DNA from: Hibiscus mutabilis
Taxonomy: Eukaryota; Streptophyta; Magnoliopsida; Malvales; Malvaceae
NCBI GenBank assembly: GCA_019671005.1
Contig: CM033724.1
Span: forward strand, 20,313,786 to 20,377,785
Direction: 5' to 3'
DNA: 64,000 nt
Both the position numbers and the translations under genes were made by a program. The notes beneath the pieces are model-generated. The model saw only the letters and a program-made list of their open reading frames with translations. It made no database searches and was not told the origin of the DNA. Below, in pieces: positions 1 through 11,089 of this stretch; within the stretch, counting starts at the first letter, position 1; every line of letters begins with the position of its first letter.

Positions 1-2
1 AT

Positions 3-302
3 GCTTGGCTTTATAAAGAAAGAATGAAGAAGTGGCATGGCAACAAAAAATTTTCAAGACAGTTTGAAGTAGGGCAAAAAGTTATATTGTTCAATTCATG
101 GCTTAAACTATTTATAGGAAAACTCAAGTCCAGATGGTCAGGAACCTTTGAAGTTGTCAAGCGTTATGCTCATGGAGCAGTAGATATTAAATACTTGAAA
201 ACAGGGACAACGTTCATGGTAAATGGCCAGAGGTTGAAGTATTATTGGGAAAGAAGTCAGAGTAATGCCAAGGTGGCCATTCTCCTGGCAGAGATTAAGT
301 AA
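3..302 (+). pseudogene. Integrase C-terminal end of Athila-type pol (partial)
   Basis: Reading is open from the first bases of the window to a TAA at 300-302, so this is the 3' end of a longer pol ORF and the ATG at 24 is not a true start. The peptide has the conserved tail of plant Ty3/gypsy integrases: a basic KSRWSGTF segment, then GAVDI and FMVNGQRLKYY, corresponding to the family KSRWSGPF...GAVEI...FKVNGQRLKHY pattern. This part lies after the DDE core and helps bind element DNA during insertion. No stop interrupts the 99 codons seen, but the downstream ORF of the same element is broken, so the element is probably dead. Family identity is fairly sure; lineage (Athila) is inferred from the downstream context. 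Confidence 0.7.
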
Positions 303-880
303 TTTTGTCACCATCTTTTGATCATTGTAAATAGTTAGGTTGTTTTTTTAGTATTTTAGTTTATTTATTTTTATTTTCTTTTTATGCTTTGAAAGGTTTT
401 TGTGAGTGTTAGTACATGAAATTATGCCAGGACAGTATGCTAAGGCAGAATACTAGGACATGCCAGCATTTGGACACCCACCGAATACACGTAGACCCTA
501 TACACGATCATTCATAAAGGAGAGGGATTTTTGCTGAAGCGGGAAAACTCAAGTCGCCTAGGTTAAGTTTTAAAACTTAAAAATTTACCCCAACCTTTTA
601 CCCATTTTTCTTTTCCTGTGTTGTCACCTCCCATAACTCCTAAACCCATTATTTTCCCAATTCCCTAAACATGCATAACTGCCACAACCATCATTATTCC
701 TAATAATCTCTCTATTAACCATCCTAACTATTTCCCCTTCCTCTTATTTAACCCACATTTTCCCTTAAGCAAAATCTTTACTCTCTTTTAACTCTCTAGC
801 ATGAAAAAAGAAAATCAAGAACAAAACTTGTTTTCCGAATATCTTTTTCGATCATCATCTTTTTCCCTAAATCTTTTTCA
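303..880 (+). other. Spacer between pol and env-position ORF
   Basis: Non-coding stretch of the Athila-type element. It contains a pyrimidine-rich section (about 590-800) of the kind that commonly precedes the env-position ORF in this lineage. No ORF or RNA gene is recognised. Confidence 0.45.
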
Positions 881-1761
881 ATGGCATCTTCTTCATCAAC
901 GTTCAAAATCTTCTTCAATGATGAAATCAAGAAGAAATATGAAGAAAATTTCACTGCTCGTACTTTCTGCTACGAGAAGGGTTTTAAGTTCAAGATCAAA
1001 CCCAACTTAGGTTACTCCCCTGAACTAGTTGCCATCATTAAGAAACACAAATAGAAAACCTTTTGCCAACAACCAAGAGAGGTCAACTCCACCATTGTTT
1101 GCGAGTTCTATGCCCACCTCACTACAACAGATCCACATTTTCTGTTTGTATGAGGTACGTGTGTAATTCGATGAAGGATATGTTAATGGCTTGTTTAAAT
1201 TGGATGGTGTAGGGGAAGAACATTCGACATTTGATGAACTTTGGATGAAGCCAAGAGGTAGCTGATTTTCAAAGACTTGTGTGAATCTGGCACAAAATGG
1301 ATTGTTTTACCCAAGGGTAAACAGACTGTGAAATGGCTGGCATTGAAGCCACGGGGGTAGAACCACTACTTGAAGGCAAATCTTATGCCAACCACGCATA
1401 ATGAAATTTTTTTAGAAGAGTGAATGGCTCTGCTATATTCTATCATGTTGGGAAAGAAAATCAATACAGTAGTGGTAGTTTGATTTTTCCTTCACAAATC
1501 TCTAAAATTTTTAGGCTGCATAATGTGCCAAAGCTAGACTCCGATAACACCAAAAAATTTAAGGAAACCATAACTCCTGCTCTATGGCAGCAGTTGATTG
1601 CTAGGGAAGCGAAAGAGAAGGGCAAGGGAAAGGCTACTAAGCTAGTGTCTACTGCTAGAATGCCTAAGACAGAACATGTCACACCGATGCCAACAACGAT
1701 GCTAAACGATGTCTTGACATTACTTTCCCAAATCTTTCAGCGACAGAAAATCATTCTCTAA
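881..1761 (+). pseudogene. Broken Athila ORF-1 / putative plant transposon protein
   Basis: A reading frame starts at the ATG at 881 (MASSSSTFKIFFNDEIKKKY), runs 59 codons and stops at TAG 1052-1054. After that stop the same frame continues with a family-like segment (CEFYAHLTTTDPHF) and stops again at 1151. A later segment, 1420-1761, is open for 113 codons and holds GSLIFPSQISKIFRLHNVP, resembling the C-terminal half of the Athila ORF-1 family (Pfam ATHILA_ORF1 / Transposase_32 group). The protein's role is unknown; it sits where an envelope gene would be in retroviruses. At least two stops and one frame change separate the pieces, so this is a pseudogene. Family call is by motif memory, not a search. 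Confidence 0.55.
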
Positions 1762-3308
1762 AAACTAGAGAAGGCCGAGGAGCAAAATTTGGTTCCCTAG
1801 CAATACATTGGAGCCAGGGATCGTGCCCTTAAGAAGACCTTTGAGGTCATCTCCACAATCGTTTCCACCATTCGTAAAGTTCCCAATTGAGTTCACTGCA
1901 CCAGAAGGAATACCAACTAGCCCACAATATGTTTACAATCCAACCCAAAAATTTGATGCCATGTTCCTTGTCTCACCTGTTCATGTTGAATGAGTCAGAA
2001 TTAACACCTCAGAGGAATCTGATGGCAATGTACCTGCCAAGAAAAGGTGTCTCCTGCCACTCTAGCATCTTTTGCCGCTCTAGTAGCTCCTGCCACGTCT
2101 GAGCTGGTAAAGATAATCGAAGAGGTCCTCCAAGATGTGAGAGCCTCTACTTTCGCCTCAAAACCCCAGCTAAAGAGAAAGAATCACATGGATTGAAATC
2201 GAGGGAGTTTTGTCAAGAGAAAGACATGCGTCTTACGACCAGAACATTCTGAAGGGGAGTCTTCTTCCCCTTAACTCCTTAATTGCATTTTTCGCATGCA
2301 TTTATTTTGTATATATGTGTTTTCATGCATTTTATTTTTTCTATATGTGTTTTCATGCATTGAGGATAATGCACACCTTTGGCTTGGGGGTGTTGCCTCG
2401 CATTTATTGCCATGACATTCATGCATGTTTCTGTTGCCATATGCATTTTGTTGCCATGTAGATTAGATAAATCATGAATACCAGTCCAGTAAAATTTTTT
2501 TTTGCCATGGCATGTTTTAACCTAATATTTTTGCTAACACTTTTGCTAGCATGGTTAGAATTTTCACTAGTATGCCCTGTCTGATGATGAAATTAAAATC
2601 TTTATTTAGCATGAGCCAGTAGATTAGTAATGCTTGATTGCTTGGCAATTGATCTCCAGCTTAGGAAACTTTACTCTCATTTAAACACGTGATATGCATC
2701 TAGTTCCCAAAACAAACTTAGGATTCTTGAAACGTCTCATAATAAAAAATGAAAAAAACAATGCAGGGTAAAAGTAAAAAAATAAGGAAACAATATTTTG
2801 CCAAAGGCAAGTAAAAAATATTTAGAACACTCCTCTTCCTTAGAGACAATAAGTAATTTGGGGCTTCGTGGTTTGCTTCCTCTTAGTTCTCAAGCCAACA
2901 GAACTTTAGGTTAGTCTGGATTAATGTGGGGATTCGTGGCATGCTCTCTATTATTTCTTATGCCAAACAGTGTCATGACACAAACCCTAATTTAATGCCA
3001 GCAAAAAAACCTTGGCAAATAAAAAATATATAAAAATATTTAATTCTGAGTTTAGATAGTAAAGATTTGCTAAGAGAGTTAAAGGATACTTGATGTAAAT
3101 TGCCTGCACTTCATGCACACTTGATGACCCTAGGCTAGTGTTATATTGCTACATTTGAATTTGTTGATCTGTTTGGCATTACTGCTCTGGGATATCTGAG
3201 GACACGTGTTGATAATTAGAAACATTTTTCCGAGGTATTCTACTTTATTTTATTTTTCTATTTTTATAATTTTTAGTTGCATTACTTGACGAAAAGCAAA
3301 GTGCTAGA
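1762..3308 (+). other. 3' untranslated region of the Athila-type element
   Basis: Decayed tail of the env-position ORF up to about 2270, then non-coding sequence. Around 2357-2396 it carries the motif CATTGAGGATAATGC followed by GGCTTGGGGGTG, a recurring signature downstream of the last ORF in Athila elements of many plants. The rest holds no recognisable gene. Several CTTTAGG/GGGATTCGTGG phrases recur near 2860 and 2930 but do not form a clear array. Confidence 0.45.
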
Positions 3309-3318
3309 TTTGGGGGAG
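3309..3318 (+). promoter_or_regulatory. Polypurine tract of the Athila-type element
   Basis: TTTGGGGGAG directly before the presumed 3' LTR. In Athila elements this tract primes plus-strand DNA synthesis during reverse transcription. An upstream GACGAAAAGCAAAGTGCTAGA context is also typical of the lineage. Confidence 0.55.
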
Positions 3319-3342
3319 TTTTAACTCCTCAAAAGTACTATT

Positions 3343-3374
<32 letters not shown>

Positions 3375-4650
3375 TGCTATGCTTTTGCTTGACTTTGAGT
3401 ACATATTTGTGCATTTAGATAGTAGAATCATGCATTTACATTAAGGAGTTGAGGAACGTTTCCTTTGCCAAAGTAAATGTGTATTTCTTTATTGTAGCAG
3501 GGAAAGAGTAGGATGGCAGGAGTAGGACAGCAGCTGATGGCAGGATGAGTAGAAGAGAAATGTTGAGTAGCAAACAAAAAAGGATAGTCGATGTCCGGTT
3601 AGTTTGCCGTTGGTCAACGATCCAGTCAGCCCTAAATTCAAATAAGAGGATATGAAGATAACACGCTTATCTCAAGTGCGTAACCAACTTTCAAATTCAA
3701 ACCCAATCTAAGGTTTCCAAGAGTGCCTATTTAAAAGAAGCCTAAAGATGAACTAAGAGGGCGATCAAGGAGGCTGCACCATGGTGAAGAAAAAGGGCAA
3801 ACTATGGTTCAACCAGGCTAAGACCGAGAGTTTTGGATCCATTAAAGGGTTGTATCAACGAATCTCCTTATTTGCCCATTTCTCTTTGTTTTAATCATGT
3901 TTTAATAACGATGTTATTTGAAAATGATGATGTGTTGATGGTTCCCCCATCCATGAACTAATTCTTTTAAGCTGGCTGGGGATTTTTTGTGATGAACGCT
4001 TAGCTATTTTTCAGGATTTTAATAATCGAATGCTTTGGCATTTTTGTTTATCCTGCTAGTACTTAACTTTCCTAAATTTTTTGCTATACGACGGTTGGCA
4101 TTGCATGCATATTATCCCTAAATATCTTTACAAACTTAAGAGATAACGATTAATTGCCAGGTACTAAGGTGAGAAACTTCGATAGAAGATGTTCAAGTAT
4201 ATGAGCTTACTTCGGAAGTGAATCCACCCCTTAGGAGTAAAGATTAGAACTTTTCCAAGTTAATTATTTAAAAACATCGCTATAGACATATATGAGTTAA
4301 TTGTAATTAACTTAGATTATTGCTATCAATAGAGGCAATACTAACCTTATTTAAAAACATCCCTTGCCAACGCACACCATCCATTTGAATACATTTGTTT
4401 CTCAATTTGCCTAAACTTTTACTTTCTTTTCCTTATTCATTTGCTTAAATCTAAAACCTAATCCAAACTTATTTGTTTCATTTTACAATCAATTATTGTG
4501 GCATTGAATTCTTGGACAATCTATGTAGATAAGATAATCAACTTATTGTTGTATTACTTGTTGACCGTGTATACTTGCATGCAAAAAGACCTAAACTTGG
4601 CATTATTTTACTAGCATATTTTCACTAATTCATCAATTATTTGCCAAACT
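3319..4650 (+). repeat. 3' LTR of the Athila-type element (right edge approximate)
   Basis: LTR that follows the polypurine tract. It holds an (AT)n run near its start, a TATA-like TATTTAAAAG at 3728-3737 that would be the Pol II promoter of the element, and near 4560-4585 a CGTGTATACTTGCATGC phrase like the 3' end of many Athila LTRs. The start lacks a clean TG and the end is estimated, so length (about 1.3 kb) is uncertain. Confidence 0.45.
3347..3374. repeat. (AT)n microsatellite
   Basis: Fourteen uninterrupted AT dinucleotides inside the Athila-type LTR. Likely length-polymorphic. Confidence 0.9.
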
Positions 4651-4664
4651 TAGTCAGTCGACAC

Positions 4665-5408
4665 GTATGTTTATGGAATATCATATTTATGGAAATATGT
4701 TTATGAAATTTGAGTTTTAAACATCATATATGTATGAGCATGGGTTGGGATTTGTGCGGGGCAGTTCAGTAGTTTCACCTTTTGGGCTGAATTCCACTTT
4801 GGATTGCGAACGTAGCGAGGAGGTTATGGGAACCTTCCTTATCTTTGGCGGACGTAGTTGGGTGCATTGCATTACGCTTGTGATATTGTACCGTTTGTTT
4901 TATGTTTAAAGAATTTTAAGAAAATATTATAGTGTTTTAGGACTATGGTTTTCTTGCACTTTAGAGACACGCTAAGCTCTTTAGCTTACTCCCCCATAGT
5001 TTCCTCTTACAGATATCTTTGGACTTTAGGCGACATGGAACTTGGAGGATCTTACCTTTTATCTGGTTATTTTATTTTTTTAATACGAACTACCTTTTTT
5101 AGTTTCAAATTATTAGTTATTATTATTTGGAACACCAATGTAATTTCACACGTTGAGACTAATTATGTTTTGTGATTATTTTTAGCATTCATTTTATTAT
5201 GAATTTTATTCATATATTTTTATTGAACATTTGGATATTGATTCTAATATTTTTATTTTATTTATTATAAGTGATTTATTAAATTATTGTTATGTATTAT
5301 TTCTAAATTAGAGTATAAGTTTTAAAATTGGTTTTCTTTAGGGTTAAATTTCAAACGCTACTTCCTAAACTTGGCCTATTTCTTCTGGGTCGGGTTTAGG
5401 GAGTTACA
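4665..5408 (+). repeat. 3' part of a chromovirus-type LTR, plus orientation
   Basis: The segment contains phrases of the transcribed region of Tekay/Del-type LTRs: GCGAACGTAGCGAGGAGGTTATGGG near 4805, CTTTGGCGGACGTAGT near 4845, then a GACACGCTAAGCTC...GCTTACTCCCC stretch near 4965-4995. It ends GGGTTTAGGGAGTTACA at 5408, the usual CA end. The 5' half is missing, probably displaced by insertion of the neighbouring Athila-type element. A 76-codon open frame at 4945-5175 has no family resemblance and is ignored. Confidence 0.45.
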
Positions 5409-5699
5409 TTTATACCTTGCACATTACTTGAAGAAAATTTCAAATAAATTCTTTTAAGGCACAATTAAAATAAAAATGCTTCCAACACTTCTTTAACCTT
5501 TCATTCCATAATTCCATCAAAATCTTCAATTCTCTCTTCAAAAATATTTCAATAACTAAATTACAAACTTTCACATATAAATTCCAATTTCAATATTTTC
5601 ACCACCAAATCAAATCTTATAAGATGTCAAATGATAACTCCATAAAAATAGTATATTTAATTCTCTTTTACTTGCATTATTCTTTGTTTTCAAGTTTAT
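5409..5699. other. No recognisable feature
   Basis: AT-rich sequence with no ORF of note, no RNA gene and no clear repeat. It may be the far part of the antisense LTR that reappears at 7036-8136. Confidence 0.4.
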
Positions 5700-7035
5700 T
5701 TAGTTGCATTCGCATGCATAATTTGGAGTTTGTCTATGAGCTTTACAATTTTATCAGTAGATGTTTTTATAAGAAATTTAGGGTTTCGGTGGTTGCTTTG
5801 TAGGTTTTTAGGAAATCATGCAAGGTGGTGAATTGTTGTAGCATTTCAAGGATAAAGGAAGTGTGAGTTGGCTTTGCTATAGCATTCTTTGGGCGCAAGA
5901 CGATAAAGCTTGAAAAAAGGTGTATGCACACTCGGCCAAAAAAGAGACCCTAAAAGTTTTCATGCTCTTCACGTGAAGGGAATATTCCTTAAAAGACAAT
6001 TAAAACGAATGGGGGCAGAAAACCCTAGGAGCCTCAACTATATAAAGGAAAAGAATGTAACTTTTTCAAGATAGCCAAAATTTTAGAGAAAAACAGAACC
6101 CTTATTCTCTCTCCGTGTAGAAGGCCTTAATTGTTGAGTGCAAGGAAGGTGAAAAAGCAGATCAAGCGCTCGGAAGAGGCTGAAAAGCTCTAGCAACGCT
6201 CGTGAACAACATAGAGGTTCTTTAGTCTTTAATTTTTATCTTTGTGTAGCTCACAATTATTTCTAAAAATGTTCTTCAAATACTTTGATATGGATGTTTA
6301 TTGCCCAACCAAGAACTAACTTGCTTTGGCTTGGGTTTACTTTGGATTATTATAGTTTTTTTATATAAATATCTTCATATTTCTGCAAATGGGTTGTATT
6401 GTTCATTCCTCTTTAAGCTTAGGTTTGTAAGAGCTTTTAGAAGATTGCCTTAACCTATTTTGTTGCCTAAGATCTAAAGATTTAGGTTTAGAACTTGAAT
6501 GAGCAATGGGGTTTTGCTGGAAAGTTTAACCCTAATCATTCTTAGGAATAAGGTATGGTTTAAACTATTAAAAAGGAGTAGGCTTCGATAGTTAGTAGCT
6601 TGTTAGGGTTGAGACATGAATGTGATGATGTAGCATTATAGCTAGTCTCTCAAGCTAGGAATAAGCAAGAGACACTTTAGTGGCTTTGTTGAGTAATCTC
6701 TTTGCATATTTTTGCTAAGTATTTTCATGTAGATAACCATATGATTCTTTAGTAAACACAGCCTATCTCTCATCTTGATTTTCTCATTTGATTGAGTTTT
6801 GCTTTTTGATCTCTTAAATATTAGTTCAATTTACTTTTTTGCCACAAAATTTACGTTATTGTTATCAAAACCACCAATACTTCAGTATTCAATTTCTTAT
6901 TTTATTTTCGTGTAACTACTTCGAATTGAATCACTCCAATCTCTAAGGGAACGATACTTGATGTTCATCACTTTTTTACTTTTTGTGATGTGTATGCTTG
7001 CATAATTTGCGCATATATATTTTTGCAACAACAAA
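5700..7035 (+). repeat. Possible solo LTR of an Athila/Tat-like element (edges approximate)
   Basis: The segment reads like a retrotransposon LTR: a promoter-like TATATAAAGG near 6040, a 5'-leader-like region, and at 6935-7030 the phrase AATCTCTAAGGGAACGATACTTGATG followed by a TGCTTGCATAATTTGCGCA stretch, which resembles the 3' end of Athila-group LTRs. No primer-binding site follows, so it would be a solo LTR or fragment. Neither end nor a target-site duplication could be fixed. Confidence 0.35.
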
Positions 7036-8136
7036 CAACTTAAACACCTCAATTAAAATTTTTATAAATATCCCCCCTAAATTTCCCAACATACGAAATT
7101 GATCCCAAGGCATTCAAGGTGCATTTTCATTTCCAACAACATTTGAAGGCATGTAGAACAATTAATCCTTCACGGAAAACCTCAAATTAAATTTCAATCA
7201 CCAAACCCTAAACTTATTCAAGCATGTTGAGTTGTATTCTTGAAAATACACAAGATTTTCAACTTCATTCAAGCATGAAAATGGTAAAACAACACTTAAT
7301 CTTTCATAATCACGCCTTAATTCAATTTGGATCCACAAACCCTAAACTTTAATCCTTCAAATTCATGAACATATCTCTTGCAAAATCATGAAATAATGGT
7401 ACTAAATCCAAGTATTTCAAGAGAAAAATAAAACAAATTCAAAATTACCTAGTGTTCTTGATGGCTCACGGCAATGGGGACAAAGATAGTCAAATTTCTA
7501 CAATTTTCTTTTCTTTACAAATTAGCCTTTTTAGCATTCTTTAAATCCATGAATATAAAAATATCCTCCTAATAGTCAAATGAAATTTTTGCCCTTAAAT
7601 CCAAGGCTCCACGTTATGTCATATGCCACTATTTTAAATCCAATGGCCAATACTTTTTAATCCTTAGTTATTATTGTACAACTTTAACCTTGTAGGAATT
7701 TCTAATACCAATCTTATCCTTTTAAATCCAATGGTTGGTATATAACATGACATTTAACTTAAATCCAATGGTTTAAATTCTTCCAATAATCCATCATCTT
7801 AATCCAAGGGCTCATATTAATCCTAGCATTAGGAAATGAAATATTTTCCCCGCAAATTCAATGGCTATAATTAATTCTTGAATTTTCTATTTGATCCAAT
7901 TATTCAAAAATTCACAAAACTTTAACAATTAATTCCTTTCAACATAAATCCCTAATCAACCTTGCAAATTCATTTCCAACCCACTTATCATAGGTAAACT
8001 ATCTATTACGGGATAAAAATTATTTCTAGGAAAAATACCATTCAAGGGTTCAAAATTTTCCTAAGTTTTCACTCTAGACACCAAACTTTTTTGTCATTTT
8101 TGGCCAGTAACTGAACTTTTGGAGTGTTGCATTACA
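7036..8136 (-). repeat. 5' part of a Tekay/Del-type LTR, minus orientation
   Basis: Read on the minus strand this starts TGTAATGCAACACTCC at 8136 and continues with phrases shared with the LTR S (18501-22179) and T LTRs: a CAAAAATGAC phrase, then the antisense of AATCCAAGGGCTCATATTAATCC near 7800-7825 (compare 21295-21320). The typical TG start sits at 8135-8136. The 3' end of this LTR was not located; it may lie beyond the inserted sequence at 5700-7035. Confidence 0.45.
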
Positions 8137-8472
8137 AGTTCAACATTCATTCACTTAGATAAAAGAAGAATTACTCATTTTCACTATATACTAGTTAAAG
8201 ATACCTTCAATAGTGCTTAAGCGGTTAGTCTCGTAATTGCTCTTCTCGCTTTCTCACTTCAAAATCTCTCAATTTTTTCGATATAATTCTTTCATATTAA
8301 TTGACGAATGTTGGTAATGTCAAAGAATAGTAATACATGTAAATCCCACATTAGGTAGGAATGGACCTTGAGTTGGATTTATAAAGGGTCATTCCTTGCA
8401 TGTCATGTTGACTGGTTACATGACAGGCTCTTGCATGTGCGTGCCATCGTCGCTATCGTCGCTCGTGGCTCA
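8137..8472. other. Short unassigned stretch between LTRs
   Basis: No ORF. It carries a promoter-like motif pair (separate entry) and a short GTCGCTATCGTCGCTCGTGG stretch near 8448 just before the next LTR. This may be one of the few pieces of pre-insertion sequence in the window. Confidence 0.4.
8343..8385 (+). promoter_or_regulatory. snRNA-promoter-like motif pair (USE + TATA)
   Basis: AATCCCACATTA at 8343-8353 is close to the plant snRNA upstream sequence element RTCCCACATCG, and TTTATAAA follows at 8378-8385 with 24 bp between. In plant snRNA genes a gap of 23-24 bp is typical of Pol III promoters and about 33-34 bp of Pol II promoters. No U3, U6 or other snRNA sequence follows, so this is a chance match, a repeat-borne copy or a promoter for an unknown transcript. 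Confidence 0.3.
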
Positions 8473-9829
8473 TGTAATACCCTTAAGACTGGGTTAGTTT
8501 TAAATTTATAATTTGATATATATTAATAGGAATTATAAGATATGCACCAGTCCCTTGAGGAGAAAATTGATATAGTTGTGATAAATAATTGGTTAAATTG
8601 TGAGGATTGGTGTCCTTTTCGAATGAAAAAGAAACTCAAAACCTTTAGTAAAGTGACCATTATGAATAGAAAACAAAAGTTGAGTGGTTGCATAGATAAT
8701 AGCCCCTCATGCATGAAACAGGCCACTTGGCCGGCTAAGGATAAGAATTAGTGATTATTCAATAATGCAATAATAAGAAAATATGATGGAAAAATGAGAA
8801 AGCAAAAAGGCTGACCGGCCTCTTGGAAAGAAAAAAAACGTTGAGCATTACCTTCTTCCTTTTTTTTTCCTTTCGTTGATAGAGAGGGAGAGTCCACGGT
8901 TAAAGGGAATTTAAGGAAAATTTTCGGGAAATTGTTGAAAATTTGTATTTCCAAGCTTCTTTATCATTGAAGGCTTCCATGGAAGATTAGAATGGGAGAA
9001 CTGATTTGCATGTTGAGGATGGTATATAAACCTTGTTGAATGTCTTCATCAGTTTTGGGAAATATCTATGTTTTCTCAAGGCAAGTTATGAAATTATAGT
9101 AATTGAATTGATTAGGATAATTTGATAAAAATTTTCAGTTTATTCTTGCTGGTCGATCAATGTGATGTAGTGGTTGTGTTGTTTTTGTTGCTACTATTAA
9201 TCTCTGTTTAGTGTGTTTTGGATACTGATAAATGGAAACTAAGTAATATGTTTCTTGATAAAAATATATGTAGGTTCAGTTATCATTTCGATCTTAAGCT
9301 TTGTGATTTTTTTATAACTGCTGGAACCATGTACGAATGAAATTGGTTGCTCAATATTTATGGATTCCTTAATGGATAACTATTGTAAAATGGAAGGGGC
9401 AGTAATCACTTTTCTCGCAGCATTTGAAATAGATGTTAGACTCAGCTTTACTTTTTTATTGCATATAAATTGATACAAGAATAGTTCTAATTAGGAAGTG
9501 TGGATTGTAACCGTGTAATTAGAGTTTATTTCTAAGTCAGTAACTAGTAGTTTAGATTTATTAGAAGTCTTATTTAAATTATGGATAAATATTATTTAAA
9601 TTATAGATAAAAGTATAATTTTAGTTATATTAAAACTCTGTAATTGCCTATTTAAAGGCTCACCTTATACACATTTGAATAAGAAGAATAAGAGAAAATA
9701 CAGAGAAATACATTGTTCTCTATTAAAAATATTATTTTTGTTCTATCGTTAAACTCTAGCTTTTCATATTTTATTGTTCATTGTTCACCGGCGTTCATCT
9801 TCTCTTGCCACCATGGCCCCTTTCTTACA

Positions 9830-9842
9830 TGGTATCAGAGCC
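9830..9842 (+). promoter_or_regulatory. Primer-binding site, initiator tRNA-Met type
   Basis: TGGTATCAGAGCC immediately after the left LTR of the TRIM-like element, complementary to the 3' end of plant initiator tRNA-Met; minus-strand synthesis would start here. Confidence 0.8.
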
Positions 9843-10010
9843 ACAGACGATCCTGAAGCCAGTTCTCTTCCGCTGCCGCCGAAGGTCATGAAACTATTTT
9901 TCTTCCGCTACTGACAAATCATCGGATCTGTCCGGTGAAGAATGCCTAATTACTTCCTCTGATATTCACCTCCATTCAATCACAAGATGCCTAGTAGTGT
10001 TCTTTTAATG

Positions 10011-10176
10011 GTTCTATCTTAGCCATCCATTGTAAAAGATATGGAAAGGTTATAGTTTAGCCTTAAAAACTATCCGGTTCTATCTTAGCCATCCATTGTA
10101 AAAGATAGGGAAAGGTTATAGTTTAGCCTTAAAAACTATCTGGTTCTATCTTAGCCATCCATTGTAAAAGATAGGG
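10011..10176 (+). repeat. 66 bp tandem repeat, 2.5 copies
   Basis: Units begin at 10011, 10077 and 10143 with GTTCTATCTTAGCCATCC and are nearly identical; the third stops at about 10176 where AGATAGGGGGAGTGTAAC begins. The array is inside the TRIM-like interior, and its last unit ends in a polypurine-like AGGGGGAG, as if an internal polypurine-tract region had been copied. Confidence 0.85.
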
Positions 10177-10417
10177 GGAGTGTAACTACCAGCTGGAGCA
10201 TCCAGTGGAGAAGCCTGATATTCCAACTAATGCATCAATCAAATCAAAGACTCTCAAGAAAGGGGAGCATTTTTTTTCTAAGGAACAGCACGTGAAGTTT
10301 GAGTTGCTGTAAAAAAAATCAGCAAAGATAAAATTGCTGGTTTTTTCTTCTTCTTTTTTGCACAAGGCATCGCATCCAAAATCCAAGCTGGTTCTCTACT
10401 ACGTTTACTCACCAGCT

Positions 10418-10427
10418 TGAGGGGGAG
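10418..10427 (+). promoter_or_regulatory. Polypurine tract of the TRIM-like element
   Basis: TTGAGGGGGAG abuts the right LTR start (TGTGGATTG at 10428), the normal position of the plus-strand primer. Confidence 0.75.
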
Positions 10428-11089
10428 TGTGGATTGTAACCGTGTAATTAGAGTTTATTTCTAAGTCAGTAACTAGTAGTTTAGATTTACAAGAAGTCTT
10501 CTTTAAATTAGAAATAAAGTCTTATTTATCTTCTTTAAATTAGAGATAAAGTCTTATTTAAATTAAAGATAAAAGTATAGTTTTAGCTATACTAAAACTC
10601 TGTAATTGCCTATTTAAAGGCTCACCTTGTACACATTTGAATAAGAAGAATAAGAGAAAATACAGAGAAATACATTGTTCTCTGTTAAAAATATTATTTT
10701 TGTTCTATCGTTAAACTCTAGCTTTTCATATTTTATTGTTCATTGTTCACCGGCGTTCATCTTCTCCTGCCACCATGGCCCCTTTCTCACAGGAAATGTA
10801 TTTTAAGAGCCTGTTTTCTGTTAACTAATATCACGTCTGTTTAAGATTTCCAAGACGATCCCGGATTAGTTAAATTCTTTTGGATTACCTTGTTCAGTGA
10901 ATTTGATAATTCTTTGATCTAAGATTGATATAAGATGAAATTATAGTTCTATATGTGGAAAATAGAATGATGTTTTCGTGGTAAGAACTCGAATGAATAG
11001 GAAGTTTGTATGTAGTTAAATGATGCAAGTTGATAACAGAATAAAAATAGTTAGAAGTTACAAGAATGCAAATTTTTAAAGGGTTAAAA

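Larger units (their letters stand above)
1..4650 (+). mobile_element. Athila-type Ty3/gypsy retrotransposon, 3' part
   Basis: The window opens inside an Athila-lineage LTR retrotransposon and holds only its 3' part. In order it shows the end of pol (integrase tail), a spacer, a broken ORF at the position of the Athila env-like gene, a long 3' untranslated region with two G-rich tracts typical of this lineage, and an LTR. The GAG, protease, RT and 5' LTR lie outside the window. The right edge is not exact: an LTR-end-like sequence lies near 4560-4650, but no target-site duplication can be checked because the left end is missing. The lineage call rests on the integrase tail, the env-position ORF and the TTTGGGGGAG tract together. 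Confidence 0.65.
9499..10791 (+). mobile_element. TRIM-like small LTR retrotransposon (copia-type ends)
   Basis: A compact 1293 bp element. Its left LTR is 9499-9829 (331 bp) and its right LTR 10428-10791 (364 bp); both start TGTGGATTGTAACCG and end in CCCCTTTCTTACA or CTCACA. The 598 bp interior begins with a primer-binding site for initiator tRNA-Met and ends in a polypurine tract, but encodes nothing I recognise, so movement would need proteins from another element. The flanks GGAAG (9494-9498) and GGAAA (10792-10796) are a 4 of 5 target-site duplication. The right LTR is longer through a local duplication of an AAGTCTTATTTAAATTA-type phrase. A TATA-like TATTTAAAGG lies near 9650 in the left LTR. 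Confidence 0.75.

Noticed and set aside
801..1010. 69-codon frame starting at 801
   Set aside because: It overlaps the better-supported frame from 881 in another phase, and is Ser/Arg-rich shadow sequence.
2380..2400. GGCTTGGGGGTGTTG read as the polypurine tract and LTR start of the Athila-type element
   Set aside because: This is the well-known internal motif downstream of the last ORF; the TTTGGGGGAG tract at 3309 is the better LTR border.
8400..8472. A U6- or U3-like snRNA gene after the USE/TATA pair
   Set aside because: The sequence after the TATA box has no snRNA features that I recognise and no clear T-run terminator.
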